The notes beneath the pieces are model-generated. The model was not told the DNA's origin. It made no database searches and was given only the letters and a program-made list of their open reading frames with translations. From Hymenobacter lapidiphilus (GTDB lineage Bacteria > Bacteroidota > Bacteroidia > Cytophagales > Hymenobacteraceae), in contig NZ_QVLT01000006.1 in the NCBI RefSeq assembly GCF_003417065.2, positions 62,001-126,000 of the forward strand: 64,000 nucleotides of DNA. The letters are read 5' to 3'. Of the stretch, positions 51,951-59,263 are shown piece by piece (position 1 is the first letter of the stretch; each line of letters begins with the position of its first letter). The position numbers were made by a program, and so were the translations under genes.

Positions 51951-54137
51951 CTAGCTCATCAAGCTATACACTATCCACGAGGATACGTAAGCCAGGCCAG
52001 TCATGTACACGAGCTGGAGCATGGGCCACTTCCAGCCTTTGGTTTCGCGGTAGGTGGCGGCTAGGGTGCTCATGCACTGCATGGCGAACACGTAAAACAC
52101 GAGCAGCGAAAATGAGCGGGCCGGCGTGAAAAAGGGCTGGCCGTAAATGTCCTTTTCGGCGGCCAGCTTCTGCTGCACCGTCAGCTCATTGGCGTCCTGG
52201 CCCACGCTGTAAATCGTGCTCATGGTGCCCACAAATACCTCGCGGGCGGCGAAGGAAGTTATCAGCGAAATACCGATTTTCCAGTCGAAGCCCAGCGGGC
52301 GGATGGCCGGCTCCAGCACGTGGCCGAAGATGCCGGCGTAGGAGTTTTCGAGCCGCTCGGAGGCTACGCGGGCTTCGGTTTCGTCGGGGCTCAGGCGCTG
52401 GGTGGCGGCGGTGGCGCGGGCCTGGGTTTCTACCTGCTCCAGGCGGCCGGGCGGGCCGTAGGTGGCCAGCACCCAGAGGATAATGGAAATGGCCAGAATT
52501 ACCTTACCGGCCTGGAAAACGAAGGTTTTCACCTTCTCCAGAATGGTAATACCCACGTTTTTCCAGCGCGGCCAGCGGTACACCGGAAACTCCATAATGA
52601 AGTAGCTCCGCTCGTTAGTGCGCATCAGCAGCTTCATGGCCCAGGCCGAGAAGATGGCCGCGAAAAAGCCCAGCAAATACAGCCCCATCAAGGCAAAGCC
52701 CCGCAGATTGAAGATGCCCAGCACCGCTTCGTCGGGTACTACCAGCCCAATGAGCACGGTGTAAACCGGAATGCGGGCCGAGCACGACATGAGCGGCGTG
52801 ACGAAAATGGTGATGAGCCGGTCTTTGCGGTTTTCGATGGTGCGGGCGCTCATGATGGCTGGCACGGCGCAGGCCACGCCCGAAATCAGGGGCACGATGC
52901 TCTTGCCGTTCAACCCAAAACGCCGCATGATGCGGTCCATCATGAAGGTTACGCGGGCCATGTAGCCGGTTTCTTCCAGCACCGCAATAAAGGCGAAGAG
53001 CAGCGCAATCTGCGGGATGAAAATCAGTACCCCGCCCAGACCCGCCAGCACACCCTCGGTGAGCAGGTTGATAAGCGGGCCGCTGAAATTGGTTTGGATA
53101 AGGCCGTTAATCCACGCTACGCCCTGGTCAATCAGCTCCATAGGGTAGCTGGCCCAGGCAAATACGGCCTGGAACATCAAAAACAGGACACCGAAGAAGA
53201 TGGCGTAGCCCCATACCCGATGCGTGAGCACCTTATCGAGGCGGTTGCTGTAGGGCTCGTTCTGCTCGGTGCGCGTTACCGTCACGCAGTTCAGCAGAAT
53301 CTCATTGACGCGGGCGTAGCGGGCAATCGTTTCCTGGGCCTGCCGAACGGTAGGCTTGAAGTCGTACTGCGTCGTCAGCTCCTCCAGGTAAGCCCGGTCG
53401 TCGGGGCTCAGGAAGGTGAGGTGGCGGTACTGGTGGGCGTAGTGCAGCGCCAGGTAATCGTTGTGCAGGTTGAAGTAGTAGCGAATCTGCCGCACCATCG
53501 GCACCAGGTCCTCCTCGGGCTCGTAGAAACCCACCGTGGGCGGCCCGAGCGTCTGGCTCATCAGGATTTTGAGGGCCGCAATACCCACGCCTTTACGGGC
53601 GTTCAGCGGCACTACGGGCACGCCCAGTTCCTGCTGCAGGGCCTCAATGTCAATCTGGATGCCGTGCTGTTCGGCTGTGTCCATCATGTTGAGGGCTAGG
53701 ATGGCGGGCAGGCCCAGATCGGCCAGCTGCGTGAACAGCAGCAGGTTGCGGCGCAGGTTGCTGGCGTCCACTGTCACCACCACAAAATCGGGGTACTGCG
53801 GGCTGGTGTGGTCGTAGAACAGGCTGGTGATTACCTTCTCGTCGAGGCTCTTGGGGTAGAGCGAGTAGGTACCCGGCAGGTCGATTATTTCGGCCCGCAG
53901 CTGGGGCGTGAGCTGGCTGATGCCGGTTTTGCGGTCGACGGTGACGCCAGGAAAGTTGCCGACTTTCTGGTTGAGGCCAGTGAGCTGATTGAACAGCGAC
54001 GACTTGCCCGAGTTGGGGTTGCCCACCAGCGCAATGCGGGCCAGCAGGCCGCCTGCCCGCCCGGCGGCCACTTGTAGCCGCTCCGCCGACCCGGCAACGC
54101 CGGCCGGATCCGTAATCATATCCTCCCCGCTCGTCAT
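51951..54137 (-). CDS. feoB: Ferrous iron transport protein B
   Basis: Inner-membrane Fe2+ transporter of 728 residues. N-terminal G domain: G1 GNPNSGKS at about residues 39-46 with NQKVGNFPGVTVDRKTG, G3 IDLPGTYSLYP, and G4 LNMMD. A GDI helical domain follows, then about ten membrane segments with the core Cys motif GVACAVPAIMSARTIENRKD and LMSCSARIPVY. It lies 11 bases downstream of feoA in the usual feoAB order. A well-formed promoter precedes feoA. Confidence 0.96.
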   Translation of the reverse strand: MTSGEDMITDPAGVAGSAERLQVAAGRAGGLLARIALVGNPNSGKSSLFNQLTGLNQKVGNFPGVTVDRKTGISQLTPQLRAEIIDLPGTYSLYPKSLDEKVITSLFYDHTSPQYPDFVVVTVDASNLRRNLLLFTQLADLGLPAILALNMMDTAEQHGIQIDIEALQQELGVPVVPLNARKGVGIAALKILMSQTLGPPTVGFYEPEEDLVPMVRQIRYYFNLHNDYLALHYAHQYRHLTFLSPDDRAYLEELTTQYDFKPTVRQAQETIARYARVNEILLNCVTVTRTEQNEPYSNRLDKVLTHRVWGYAIFFGVLFLMFQAVFAWASYPMELIDQGVAWINGLIQTNFSGPLINLLTEGVLAGLGGVLIFIPQIALLFAFIAVLEETGYMARVTFMMDRIMRRFGLNGKSIVPLISGVACAVPAIMSARTIENRKDRLITIFVTPLMSCSARIPVYTVLIGLVVPDEAVLGIFNLRGFALMGLYLLGFFAAIFSAWAMKLLMRTNERSYFIMEFPVYRWPRWKNVGITILEKVKTFVFQAGKVILAISIILWVLATYGPPGRLEQVETQARATAATQRLSPDETEARVASERLENSYAGIFGHVLEPAIRPLGFDWKIGISLITSFAAREVFVGTMSTIYSVGQDANELTVQQKLAAEKDIYGQPFFTPARSFSLLVFYVFAMQCMSTLAATYRETKGWKWPMLQLVYMTGLAYVSSWIVYSLMS

Positions 54138-54148
54138 CCGGGCCCTCG

Positions 54149-54415
54149 TTATTTCAGCAGAATAGTGGCCGCCTCACTTACCCTGAGCGACAGCGTGTAG
54201 TCGCAATGCTCGCCTACCACCAGCGTGATGGGGCAGCCCAGCGGCGCCCGGCTGTTGAGGCGCACCTGCGTGCCGGGAATGCAGCCCATTTCGAGCAGCT
54301 TAAGGGCCATTTCGGGGTCCTCGAGGCAGCAAATCGTGGCCGATTCGCCCAGCTTGAGGTCTTTTACGCTACGGCGTGTAGTCGGGGCGGAGACAAGGGT
54401 GGAAGGGTCGGGCAC
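54149..54415 (-). CDS. feoA: Ferrous iron transport protein A (GTG start)
   Basis: 88-residue SH3-like cytosolic protein that supports FeoB: VKDLKLGESATICCLEDPEMALKLLEMGCIPGTQVRLNSRAPLGCPITLVVGEHCDYTLSLRVSEAATILL. The start is the GTG at 54415, the first start downstream of the promoter; nothing in frame downstream gives a full domain. The paired cysteines (ICC, MGC) are not invariant in the family. Confidence 0.92.
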   Translation of the reverse strand: MPDPSTLVSAPTTRRSVKDLKLGESATICCLEDPEMALKLLEMGCIPGTQVRLNSRAPLGCPITLVVGEHCDYTLSLRVSEAATILLK

Positions 54416-54444
54416 GGCAGGGAGTTATTTAGATTCTCTTCAAA

Positions 54445-54476
54445 CAAAGATACTACCCTTTTATGTTTCGGCCAAA
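54445..54476 (-). promoter_or_regulatory. Complete Bacteroidota promoter for feoAB
   Basis: On the minus strand TTTG (54476-54473), 20 bases, then TATCTTTG (54452-54445). Both boxes and the 19-21 spacing match the -33/-7 consensus exactly, and the -7 box ends 29 bases before the feoA start. The best-formed promoter in the window. An iron-responsive (Fur) site may overlap, but I cannot identify one with confidence. Confidence 0.7.
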
Positions 54477-54599
54477 ATTCGCTCTTGCTACCCAATTGGG
54501 CAGTGGCCTGCTAAGTAACTGAGCTATAATTATTCCGAAATGAAATTGCATTAGTATAAATATTCTTTGAAGTATTGCGCGTAGTGCCTATTTTCATTG

Positions 54600-54607
54600 T
54601 AGTTTTG
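54600..54607 (+). promoter_or_regulatory. -7 box TAGTTTTG upstream of the CarboxypepD_reg-like gene
   Basis: Exact TAnnTTTG match, 24 bases before the ATG at 54632; a TTG occurs 22 bases further upstream. The TTG-initiated longer frame from 54575 is rejected because it would start upstream of this box. Confidence 0.4.
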
Positions 54608-54631
54608 GCATATATCTTAGTCTGGTTACCC

Positions 54632-55531
54632 ATGATCCCACGTTTACTTGCCCTGTTTTGCCTGCTTCTGGCATTTCCACTGCTAAGCTTTGCCCAGGAG
54701 GCAAAAATTACCGGCCGCATCGTTGATGAAGCTAGTAAAGAGCCTATCCCATTTGCTTCCATCGGCCTCAAGGAAGAGCAGACTGGTGCCCTGACCAACG
54801 AGTACGGTTTTTTTCAGATGGCCATGCCCCAGAAAAGCCCGCAGGACTCACTGGTTATCGTAGCCCTGGGCTACCGCCGCAAATCGGTCCTCATCAAGCC
54901 TGGCCAGAAGGTGCAGGACATGATCATTGAGGTAACCAAGCTGGCCATCAAGCTGGAGAACGTAAACGTAGTCAGCAGCGCCAAAATCAAGAACCTGGCG
55001 CTGGGCTCGCGCTCCAACACGCCCGGCGAAGGCATGATTCAGGGCATGCCCGGCAGCCAGTACGCTTTCTTCGTGAAGAATGAGAAGGGCAAGGCGCTGG
55101 GCAACGTGCGCACCGTGTCGTTCTACATCGGCGAAAATGGCTTTCCTCGCGAGCCGTTCCGCGTGCGCCTCTACAAGGCCGACGGCAACTACAACTCGCC
55201 CAACACCGACCTGCTCACCGAGAACATCGTGGTATCGGCTCCGAAGGGTGGCGAATGGTACACTGTCGATCTGACCGAGTACAACATTGAGGCTCCCAAG
55301 GAAGGCTTCTTCGTGGCAATGGAGTGGATTGTGAGCGGCGACAACTTCTACACCGTCAACTTCATGGACAACTACACGCCCTACGGCCAGATTCTGCGCC
55401 CCACTTTCGAATACAAGGAGGCCCTGACCTGGAACTACACCATGGGCCGCGGCTGGAGCCTCATCACGCTGGCCAACGACGGCAAGCGCTACAACGCCAT
55501 GATTCGCGCCGAAGTAGACCAGATCAAGTAA
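54632..55531 (+). CDS. Secreted protein with carboxypeptidase-regulatory-like domain
   Basis: 299 residues. Signal peptide MIPRLLALFCLLLAFPLLSFAQ, then a CarboxypepD_reg-like beta domain (AKITGRIVDEASKEPIPFASIGLKEEQTGALTNEYGFFQMAMPQ, residues 23-110) as found at the head of SusC-like receptors. A beta-rich C-terminal half is unrecognised (YAFFVKNEKGKALGNVRTVSFYIGENGFPREPFRVRLYKADG, FFVAMEWIVSGDNFYTVNF). There is no barrel. It is a stand-alone secreted or periplasmic protein of unknown role, convergent with the OmpA-type gene. Confidence 0.83.
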   Translation: MIPRLLALFCLLLAFPLLSFAQEAKITGRIVDEASKEPIPFASIGLKEEQTGALTNEYGFFQMAMPQKSPQDSLVIVALGYRRKSVLIKPGQKVQDMIIEVTKLAIKLENVNVVSSAKIKNLALGSRSNTPGEGMIQGMPGSQYAFFVKNEKGKALGNVRTVSFYIGENGFPREPFRVRLYKADGNYNSPNTDLLTENIVVSAPKGGEWYTVDLTEYNIEAPKEGFFVAMEWIVSGDNFYTVNFMDNYTPYGQILRPTFEYKEALTWNYTMGRGWSLITLANDGKRYNAMIRAEVDQIK

Positions 55532-55534
55532 AAC

Positions 55535-55720
55535 ACAGCTGTTGCAGCTGAAAAAGCTGCCGCAGATTCCAGGCGCATCTTTTTCTGGTAAGTCCTAAAC
55601 ACAAAAACAGCCCGCTTATAGCGGGCTGTTTTTGTGTACGGAAAGCTGAAAAGGAGTAGTCAGTTTTAAGTAGACAGGCTACCTAAACTCTGCGGCATCT
55701 TTTTCAGCTGCAACAGCTGT
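55535..55720. repeat. 32-bp inverted repeats around a terminator, between convergent genes
   Basis: Arms 55535-55566 (ACAGCTGTTGCAGCTGAAAA...) and 55689-55720 are reverse complements with one mismatch in 32. Each lies three bases past a stop codon. The 122-base centre carries a separate terminator hairpin, so the whole can nest into one structure. Confidence 0.85.
55600..55637. terminator. Bidirectional terminator
   Basis: ACAAAAACAGCCCGC-TTATA-GCGGGCTGTTTTTGT, a 15-bp stem with A and T runs built into its arms. It serves both convergent genes. Confidence 0.9.
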
Positions 55721-55723
55721 ATT

Positions 55724-56353
55724 CTATTTGAGCACGGCAATTTCTACGCGCCGGTTTTGCTGGCGGCCGGCGGGGGTGGCGTTGGTGGCAACGGGGTTTT
55801 TCTCACCCATCGATTCTAGGCTGACCATGTCGGCCTTCATCATACCTTTCGTCACGAGCCACTCTTTCACGGCGGCGGCTCGCTCCCGGGCCAGATCCAT
55901 GTTGTAATCCTTGGAGCCGCGCGAGTCGGCGAAGCCCAGTACGCGCACCTGCTTGCCCTGGTAGCGGCGGTTGATGGAGGCGCCGATTTCGGAAAGTGCA
56001 CGGGTAGCAGTAGGCTTGATGATGGCCTTGTCGGTATCGAAGAGGACTTCTTCATCGAGGCCGTACAGGTTTAGGCGGTCGTTTTCACGCACCTTAATCT
56101 CGGGCAGGTCGATTTCCTCCATTTTGGCGTCGCGCATCTCGGCGTCGTTTATAGTGAAAGCATCTTCGACGGCGTTTTCGGTGGCATTAGCGGCAGAATT
56201 GACCATACCTTCGGCGGAGCGGCCATTATCGAATACTACGGCCGTATCGGCAGTGGCTTCGGAGGCCTCGTTTACCTCCGCCGGATTTTTCAGGTCGGAG
56301 CAGGAGGCCAGCATTGCAACGGCGGCCAGCGCGGGGAGGAAGATCTTTTTCAT
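55724..56353 (-). CDS. OmpA-family lipoprotein
   Basis: 209 residues from MKKIFLPALAAVAMLASC (lipobox LASC, cysteine about residue 18). A Glu/Asn/Ala-rich linker (about 25-90) resembles the small repetitive lipoprotein at 10481. The OmpA C-terminal peptidoglycan-binding domain follows: EEVLFDTDKAIIKPTATRALSEIG, VRVLGFADSRGSKDYNMDLARERAAAVKEWL and NRRVEIAVLK. The GFADSRGS...NxxLxxxRAxxV motif binds diaminopimelate. It anchors the outer membrane to peptidoglycan. A longer frame to 56680 is rejected. Confidence 0.93.
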   Translation of the reverse strand: MKKIFLPALAAVAMLASCSDLKNPAEVNEASEATADTAVVFDNGRSAEGMVNSAANATENAVEDAFTINDAEMRDAKMEEIDLPEIKVRENDRLNLYGLDEEVLFDTDKAIIKPTATRALSEIGASINRRYQGKQVRVLGFADSRGSKDYNMDLARERAAAVKEWLVTKGMMKADMVSLESMGEKNPVATNATPAGRQQNRRVEIAVLK

Positions 56354-56499
56354 CTGAAAGGAAGAAATAGGGAAGTGAGTGGAAAATGTAGCCTGCTTTA
56401 CGCGAACTAGGCCGTTACGTTGGGGCAGCCGTGCCGGTCGCGCAAAAGCGCGGTATGCCGGCGCTCGGCATAGTTCATCACCTAACTCCTGCCGCTTTT

Positions 56500-59001
56500 C
56501 TACTCCGCCACGAACACCCGCTTCACCCGCTCGCTCACGTTGGTGAGCAGCTCGTAGGCAATGGTGCCGATGCGGCCGGCCAGCGCGGGCAGCGGCAGGC
56601 CTTCGCCAAACACCACGGCCTCGTCGCCGGCCCGCACGCCGGCCAGGCCGGTTACGTCCACCATGCACATATCCATGCACACGCTGCCCACCAGCGGGGC
56701 GCGCTGCCCCCGGATGAGCACCTCCCCCACCCCACTGCCGAAGCGCCGGTCGTAGCCGTCGGCGTAGCCGATGGCCAGCGTGGCAATGCGCCGCTCGTGG
56801 GCGGTGGCCTCGCCGCGGCGGCCATAACCCACGGTGTAGCCGGCGGGCAGGGTTTTCACCTGCGAAACGGTGGTGCGCAGGGTACTCACGGACCGCAGCG
56901 CGTCGGGCTGCTGGCCGCTGGCCTCCACGCCATACAGGCCGATGCCCAGGCGCACCATATCGAACTGGGCCTCGGGAAAGCGCACAATGCCGGCCGAGTT
57001 GAGGGCGTGTTTGAGCACGGGGTAACCGATAATGTGCTCCAGCACCGGCGTGAGGCGGGCGAAGGCGGCCAACTGGCCCCGCGAGAAGCCGTCGTGGCCG
57101 GTCTCGTCGGCACTGGCCAGGTGGGTGAGGATGCTGGCCACCGGCACCAGCACGGCGTTGGCGTGCAGCAGCGCGCCCAGTTCGGCCACGTCTTCTTCGC
57201 CGAAACCCAGGCGGCGCATGCCGGTATCGAGCTTGAGATGGATGGGCGGCAGCGGGGCCTGCCGGGCGGCATCGAGGTAGCCCTGCAGCAGCTCGAAGGA
57301 GTAGATTTCGGGCTCCAGGTGATACTGGCGCAGCGTGGCGAACGAGTCGGGGGCCGGATTCATCACCATAATGGGTAAGCTGATGCCCTGGCGGCGCAGT
57401 TCCACGCCTTCGTCAGTGTAGGCCACGGCCAGGTAGTCGGCGCGGTGGAACTGGAGCAGATTGGCTACTTCCATTGAGCCGCTGCCGTAGGCGAAGGCCT
57501 TCACCATCACCATCAGCTTCACGCCGGGGCGCAGGCGGCGGCGGTAGAAGTTGAGGTTGTGCACCAGCGCATCGAGGTTGACTTCGAGCACCGTGCCGTG
57601 CAGCTTCTGCTGGAGCGCGGCCACCACCCGCTCGAAACCGTAGCGGCGGGCGCCCTTCACCAGCAGCAGCTCCTGCCGGAAATCGTCGGTCCTGAAATCG
57701 GCCAGCAGCGCGTCTGTGTCGGGATAGAAGCGGGTTTGCAGGCCCGCGAAGGCTGCCTGGTGCTGGCTGATACCGGGGCCAACGCCGATGAGGCGCACCA
57801 CGCCCGAGGCGGGCAGCAGGGCCGCCACGCGGGCATACAGCTCGGCCCCTTCGAGGCCCGATTCGAGCACATCGGAGAGGATGAGCGTGCGCGGCAGGCG
57901 GCGGGGCTGGCGGCTGAGCGCGTCGAGGGCCAGTCGCAGGCCGGCCAGGTCGTTGTTGTAAGTGTCGTCGAGCACGTAGCAGCCGTTGAGGGCCTGCTTC
58001 ATCTCCAGGCGCATGGCCACGGGCTGCAGGCGCTCCAGCCGCCGCTGGATTTTGTCGGGAGCCAGCCCGCGGTGCAGCAGCACCACGAGGCCGTGCAGGG
58101 CGTTTTCCACCGAGGGCTCGTCGGCGAAGGGCAGCGTGAAGGTATGCGCTTCGGCCCCAGTCTGCTTGATGCGCAGCACGGTGCGGTCGGCCAGCGTTTC
58201 TTTTACTGACACCAGCCAACGGGCCTCGCCGGCCTCGTACACGGTCCGCTGGCGCGTCCAGGCGGCCAGGATTTCGGGCGGCAGCTGGCGGCGGGCGGCG
58301 GCGTGTACCAGCGGGTGGTCGGCGCAGTAGAACAGCGTCTCGACTTCCGCAAACAGCGCCATCTTCTCGGCTACTTTTTCTTCCCAGGAAGTGAAGCCGG
58401 CATCGTGGGCCGTGCCCAGGTTGGTGAAGATGCCCAGCGTGGGCTGGATGACGCGGGCCAGCCGCGCCATTTCGCCGGGCTCAGAAATACCGGCCTCGAA
58501 AATGCCCAGCGTGTGCCGCGCGTTCAGCTCCCACACGCTCAAGGGCACGCCCACCTGCGAGTTGTAGGAGCGCGGGCTCTTGCACACCAGCTCATCGGGG
58601 CTCAGCAGCTGCGCCAGCCACTCCTTCACAATGGTTTTGCCATTCGAGCCCGTGATGCCGAACACGGGCAGCGCGAACTGCTGCCGGTGCCCGGCCGCCA
58701 GCGCCTGTAGCGTCGCCAGCACGTCATCCACCGCCAGCAAACCAGCTTCCGGATAGGCCGCCGCGCCGCCCGGCAGCGCCACGCCGGCTTCCACCACAAA
58801 CTGGCGCACGCCGCCCCGGTAGAGCTCGGGCAGGTAGCGGTGGCCGTCGTGCTGGGGGCCGCGCAACGCGAAAAACAGGCTGTCGGCGGGCGTTTCGACG
58901 CGGCGACTGTCGAGCAGCAGCCGCTGCACCGGGGCCAGGGCAGCGGGTTGCTGGAGCACGGTGCCGCCAAGCAGCGCGGACAGGTCGGAGAACTGGAGCA
59001 T
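56500..59001 (-). CDS. Bifunctional MurF / alanine racemase
   Basis: 833-residue fusion. The MurF half (about 1-460) joins D-Ala-D-Ala to UDP-MurNAc-tripeptide. Its P-loop GITGSNGKT is at residues 115-123, with SPRSYNSQVGVPLSVWEL and LDDTYNNDLAGLRLALDAL. The Alr half (about 468-833) makes D-alanine. Its PLP lysine at about residue 501 is in MVKAFAYGSGSMEV, with RLGFGEEDV, NSAGIVR, and the catalytic Tyr region VGYGRRGEA. One protein thus supplies and uses D-Ala. Such fusions are known in Bacteroidota. Confidence 0.95.
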   Translation of the reverse strand: MLQFSDLSALLGGTVLQQPAALAPVQRLLLDSRRVETPADSLFFALRGPQHDGHRYLPELYRGGVRQFVVEAGVALPGGAAAYPEAGLLAVDDVLATLQALAAGHRQQFALPVFGITGSNGKTIVKEWLAQLLSPDELVCKSPRSYNSQVGVPLSVWELNARHTLGIFEAGISEPGEMARLARVIQPTLGIFTNLGTAHDAGFTSWEEKVAEKMALFAEVETLFYCADHPLVHAAARRQLPPEILAAWTRQRTVYEAGEARWLVSVKETLADRTVLRIKQTGAEAHTFTLPFADEPSVENALHGLVVLLHRGLAPDKIQRRLERLQPVAMRLEMKQALNGCYVLDDTYNNDLAGLRLALDALSRQPRRLPRTLILSDVLESGLEGAELYARVAALLPASGVVRLIGVGPGISQHQAAFAGLQTRFYPDTDALLADFRTDDFRQELLLVKGARRYGFERVVAALQQKLHGTVLEVNLDALVHNLNFYRRRLRPGVKLMVMVKAFAYGSGSMEVANLLQFHRADYLAVAYTDEGVELRRQGISLPIMVMNPAPDSFATLRQYHLEPEIYSFELLQGYLDAARQAPLPPIHLKLDTGMRRLGFGEEDVAELGALLHANAVLVPVASILTHLASADETGHDGFSRGQLAAFARLTPVLEHIIGYPVLKHALNSAGIVRFPEAQFDMVRLGIGLYGVEASGQQPDALRSVSTLRTTVSQVKTLPAGYTVGYGRRGEATAHERRIATLAIGYADGYDRRFGSGVGEVLIRGQRAPLVGSVCMDMCMVDVTGLAGVRAGDEAVVFGEGLPLPALAGRIGTIAYELLTNVSERVKRVFVAE

Positions 59002-59005
59002 GGGG

Positions 59006-59013
59006 CAAAAGTA
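59006..59013 (-). promoter_or_regulatory. -7 box TACTTTTG four bases before murF-alr
   Basis: Exact TAnnTTTG match on the minus strand with four bases between its last G and the ATG at 59001, so a leaderless mRNA is predicted. No -33 box is visible. Confidence 0.45.
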
Positions 59014-59060
59014 GAACGTGAGCGGCGAGAAGCTGCGGCAGACAGAACGTGAGTGAGAAG

Positions 59061-59160
59061 GACGTCATTCAGAGCGTAGCGAAGAATCTCGCGTGCTGAC
59101 GTTGAGTTAGTATTGCAAGGACTTCATGCGAGATTCTTCGCTGCGCTCTGAATGACGTTC
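59061..59160. repeat. Intergenic palindromic repeat, family A copy 4
   Basis: Left arm 59061-59092 (GACGTCATTCAGAGCG...) and right arm 59128-59160 are reverse complements with about two mismatches, and carry GAGCG-AGCGAAGAATCTCGC as in copy 2. It lies between divergent murF-alr and the YfhO gene, so it must not block either promoter. Confidence 0.85.
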
Positions 59161-59263
59161 TTCCTGCCCGGCGTTCTTTTTGCCCGGCTCCTCTTCCGCT
59201 ACTTCCACCCCCGCGAACATATAGTACCTTCGGGCTTCCGATTCCGACTTCTTTTCAAGCCGA

